Source: Metabacillus sediminilitoris | GTDB lineage: Bacteria; Bacillota; Bacilli; Bacillales; Bacillaceae | Assembly (NCBI RefSeq): GCF_009720625.1 | Contig: NZ_CP046266.1 | Location: 4,039,501-4,103,500 of the forward strand | Direction: 5' to 3' | Length of the DNA stretch: 64,000 nt | Shown here: in pieces, positions 62,334-64,000 of the stretch | Layout: the number at the start of each line of letters is the position of its first letter | Numbering within the stretch: position 1 is the stretch's first letter | The notes under the pieces: generated by a model | What the model was told of the DNA's origin: nothing | The model's database searches: none | What the model saw: the letters and a program-made list of their open reading frames with translations, nothing else | Translations under genes and position numbers: made by a program

Positions 62334-62348
62334 TATTTATTTCCTCCA

Positions 62349-63110
62349 TTAATGGGAGTGATCATGTGTTAACACATGTAATGAATGTCCATAAAAATCA
62401 GACATCTCCTCTTCCTTTAATATATTAAATTCTTTCGCGTGCCCATGAAAATGTAAGTGTTTATTAATACATGCTACATGTGATACCTTATCGGTAATTG
62501 TCCCTACATCATGGGTAACAAGGATTAACGTTATCCCTAAATCCCGATTCAAATGTACAAGCATTTCATAAAAGTTTTGTACTGTTTGTGAGTCAACACC
62601 AACTGTTGGCTCATCTAAAATTAAGAGCTTTGGATTGCTTACAATCGCACGTGCTATAAATGCTCGTTGTTGCTGCCCTCCTGATAACTCACCAATATTC
62701 CGCTTGGAAAACTTGCTTAATCCAACTGCATCAATCGCTTGAATCACATTTTGACGGTCTTGCTGGCTCATAAATTTAAAAAGGCCAATCTTAGATGTCA
62801 AACCGCTAGAAACAACTTCATAAACAGATGCAGGAAACCCAGTGTTAAAACTATTGGCCTTTTGAGAAACAAAACCAATTTCATGCCAATTCTTGAATTT
62901 CTGTATTGGCTGTCCAAATAGCTTAATTTCACCTTGTTGAGGTTTCAATAAACCTAACAAGCATTTTAATAAAGTTGTCTTCCCTGATCCATTTGGACCA
63001 ACGAGCCCTAAAAAACTACCTTGTTCAATCGTTATATTAATGTCCTCTAAAACTCTTTGACGTTCATATGTGAAGTTTACATTTTTCATTTCAATAATAG
63101 GATGCTTCAT
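62349..63110 (-). CDS. znuC: Zinc ABC transporter ATPase
   Basis: 253 residues. Walker A VGPNGSGKTTLLK near residue 37, Q-loop IGFVSQKANSFN near 80, signature [14 protein letters not shown] near 143, Walker B LLILDEPTVGVDS near 162, H-loop LVTHDVG near 197. A His-rich end (HVLTHDHSH) may bind zinc. No clear Zur box was found in the 130 bases upstream. In B. cereus-type genomes the same znuC-znuB-zur order is seen. Confidence 0.93.
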   Translation of the reverse strand: MKHPIIEMKNVNFTYERQRVLEDINITIEQGSFLGLVGPNGSGKTTLLKCLLGLLKPQQGEIKLFGQPIQKFKNWHEIGFVSQKANSFNTGFPASVYEVVSSGLTSKIGLFKFMSQQDRQNVIQAIDAVGLSKFSKRNIGELSGGQQQRAFIARAIVSNPKLLILDEPTVGVDSQTVQNFYEMLVHLNRDLGITLILVTHDVGTITDKVSHVACINKHLHFHGHAKEFNILKEEEMSDFYGHSLHVLTHDHSH

Positions 63111-63287
63111 TGAGAGTCCCCTTTACAAAATTAAGAATGGTTCCGATTTACATCTAGCAGATAACCACGTTATCTACAACATTAAAATTATACAGAATAA
63201 TAGGTTATATGTAAAGGAATTATTTTAATTTAAAGAATAGCACATTTTATTTAAACCTCCATACATTGTTTTAGAGGAGGTTTGAAG

Positions 63288-63542
63288 ATGATCTTATTTC
63301 AAAAAATCATTAACCAGAAGCTTAACAATATTTCGGTTGAGGAACTGCTGCAATATGCTAAACAATTTAATGTTACAATTGGTCGAGCTCAGGCCGCAGA
63401 AGTTGTAAAAGCCATGCATGGTCAAAATATTAATATTTTTAACATGAATGAACGAAAACAATTGCTAACAAAAATTGCTAACATTACCTCTCCGCAAACA
63501 GCTCAACAAGTAAATCAAATTTTCCAGAAATTCACTAACTAA
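63288..63542 (+). CDS. yqfT: YqfT-like small protein (DUF2624)
   Basis: 84 residues from ATG at 63288, with GAGGAGG 8 bases upstream. MILFQKIINQKLNNISVEEL then AKQFNVTIGRAQAAEVVKAM is the DUF2624 pattern of B. subtilis YqfT. Helical and soluble; function unknown. It converges on nfo. Confidence 0.82.
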   Translation: MILFQKIINQKLNNISVEELLQYAKQFNVTIGRAQAAEVVKAMHGQNINIFNMNERKQLLTKIANITSPQTAQQVNQIFQKFTN

Positions 63543-63563
63543 TAATACTTAAAAAGTATAATT

Positions 63564-63604
63564 AAAAAGACAGCTCATAATCATTCATGAGGCTGTCTTT
63601 GTTC
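63564..63604. terminator. Terminator between yqfT and nfo
   Basis: AAAGACAGC (63566-63574) pairs with GCTGTCTTT (63592-63600), extended by TCAT/ATGA; A-run and T-run on the sides. Serves both genes. Confidence 0.85.
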
Positions 63605-63614
63605 TTATTGCTAA

Positions 63615-64000
63615 CTATTGATTAAGAATCTTCTCTAAAAGTCCTTCATCAAATGTCTTTTCTTTAAACATATTAATTTCAAATTTGTATGGAGGTTTTT
63701 TATATTTTTTATCCTCTCCTACAAATGGAGTTTCAAGTATTTTTGGTATTTGAGCTAACGTCGGATGGTGAATGATCTTATTTAATGCTTCAAACCCAAT
63801 ATGACCAAATCCAATATTTTCATGGCGGTCTTTACTGGCACCAATAGGATTTTTACTATCATTGATGTGTAGAACCTTTAATCGTTCTATTCCAATAATT
63901 GAATCAAACTCTTCTAATACTCCATCAAAATTATTGACAATATCATAACCCGCGTCATGGGTATGACATGTATCAAAACAAATCGATAAATGTTGATTAT
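63615..64000 (-). CDS. nfo: Endonuclease IV, C-terminal part (5' end beyond window)
   Basis: About 128 C-terminal residues. [43 protein letters not shown] and IPKILETPF are the three classical AP-endonuclease family 2 signatures, with the zinc ligands His, Asp and Glu. It cuts DNA at abasic sites and in Bacillus helps repair in germinating spores. The 5' part lies beyond base 64000. Confidence 0.95.
   Translation of the reverse strand, partial: NQHLSICFDTCHTHDAGYDIVNNFDGVLEEFDSIIGIERLKVLHINDSKNPIGASKDRHENIGFGHIGFEALNKIIHHPTLAQIPKILETPFVGEDKKYKKPPYKFEINMFKEKTFDEGLLEKILNQ

Noticed and set aside
63111..63240. Zur box before znuC
   Set aside because: The Bacillus consensus AAATCGTAAT-N-ATTACGATTT is not present; only loose partial matches were seen.
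1..64000. CRISPR arrays, tRNA or rRNA genes
   Set aside because: No regularly spaced direct repeats, CCA-ended cloverleaves or rRNA-like stretches were seen.

Overview
The window reads as the chromosome of a low-GC, endospore-forming Firmicute of the Bacillus type. The region from nfo at the right edge to sinR follows, gene by gene, the order I know from Bacillus subtilis (nfo, yqfT, zur, yqfW, yqfX, ispG, yqfZ, yqgB, yqgC, sodA, yqgE, pst, yqzC/yqzD, yqgM, rpmG, yqgN, yqgO, yqgP, yqgQ, glcK, yqgS, yqgT, yqgU, yqgV, yqgW, yqgX, yqgY, comG, aroK, yqzE, yqzG, sinR/sinI). The sequence is AT-rich, shows typical Bacillus ribosome binding sites, and carries a spore germination gene. No rRNA, tRNA or CRISPR array was seen.

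Layout. 1-14346 (minus): an eps-type biofilm exopolysaccharide operon with chain-length regulator and tyrosine kinase (EpsA/B), an EAR/epsC-type structured leader inside the operon, EpsC-like dehydratase, GalU, four glycosyltransferases, an EpsG-like polymerase, the EpsL/M/N amino-sugar module, a GT32-like transferase and an O-acyltransferase cut by the window edge. 14347-15319: divergent sinR-sinI, with GTTCTTT-type SinR boxes in the shared promoter region, so repressor and target operon lie side by side. 15371-16963: small membrane/secreted proteins, yqzG, yqzE and aroK. 17001-27857: the comG competence pseudopilus operon, with comGA split by a 6.9 kb serine-recombinase element (about 20526-27419). 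28296-44051: small conserved proteins, metallohydrolase, lipoprotein, M14 peptidase, lipoteichoic acid synthase, glucokinase, GerA/SpoVAF-like germination protein, rhomboid protease, formyltetrahydrofolate cyclo-ligase, rpmG and a glycosyltransferase. 45195-49838: phoU and pstSCAB under a four-repeat Pho box. 50069-59361: MFS transporter, sodA, a deleted yqgC, Na/Pi cotransporter, DUF1189 protein, chemoreceptor, yqfZ and ispG. 59402-64000: yqfX group, yqfW, zur-znuBC zinc uptake, yqfT and the end of nfo.

The most interesting object is the element inside comGA. It sits exactly in the Walker A codons; removing it at the 3-bp shared core rejoins an uninterrupted 355-codon comGA with a perfect GPTGSGKTT P-loop. 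Its large serine recombinase lies just downstream of the truncated comGA 5' half, in the same direction, so the competence (ComK) promoter could transcribe the enzyme that would repair the gene. The other genes (Xre regulator, terminase-small-subunit-like HTH protein, coiled-coil protein, small resolvase, possible defence protein, no capsid genes) suggest a phage-satellite-like island rather than a full prophage. Three copies of a roughly 175-223 bp MITE-like repeat with 25-bp inverted ends, two of them with perfect 8-bp target duplications, are scattered through the host part of the window.
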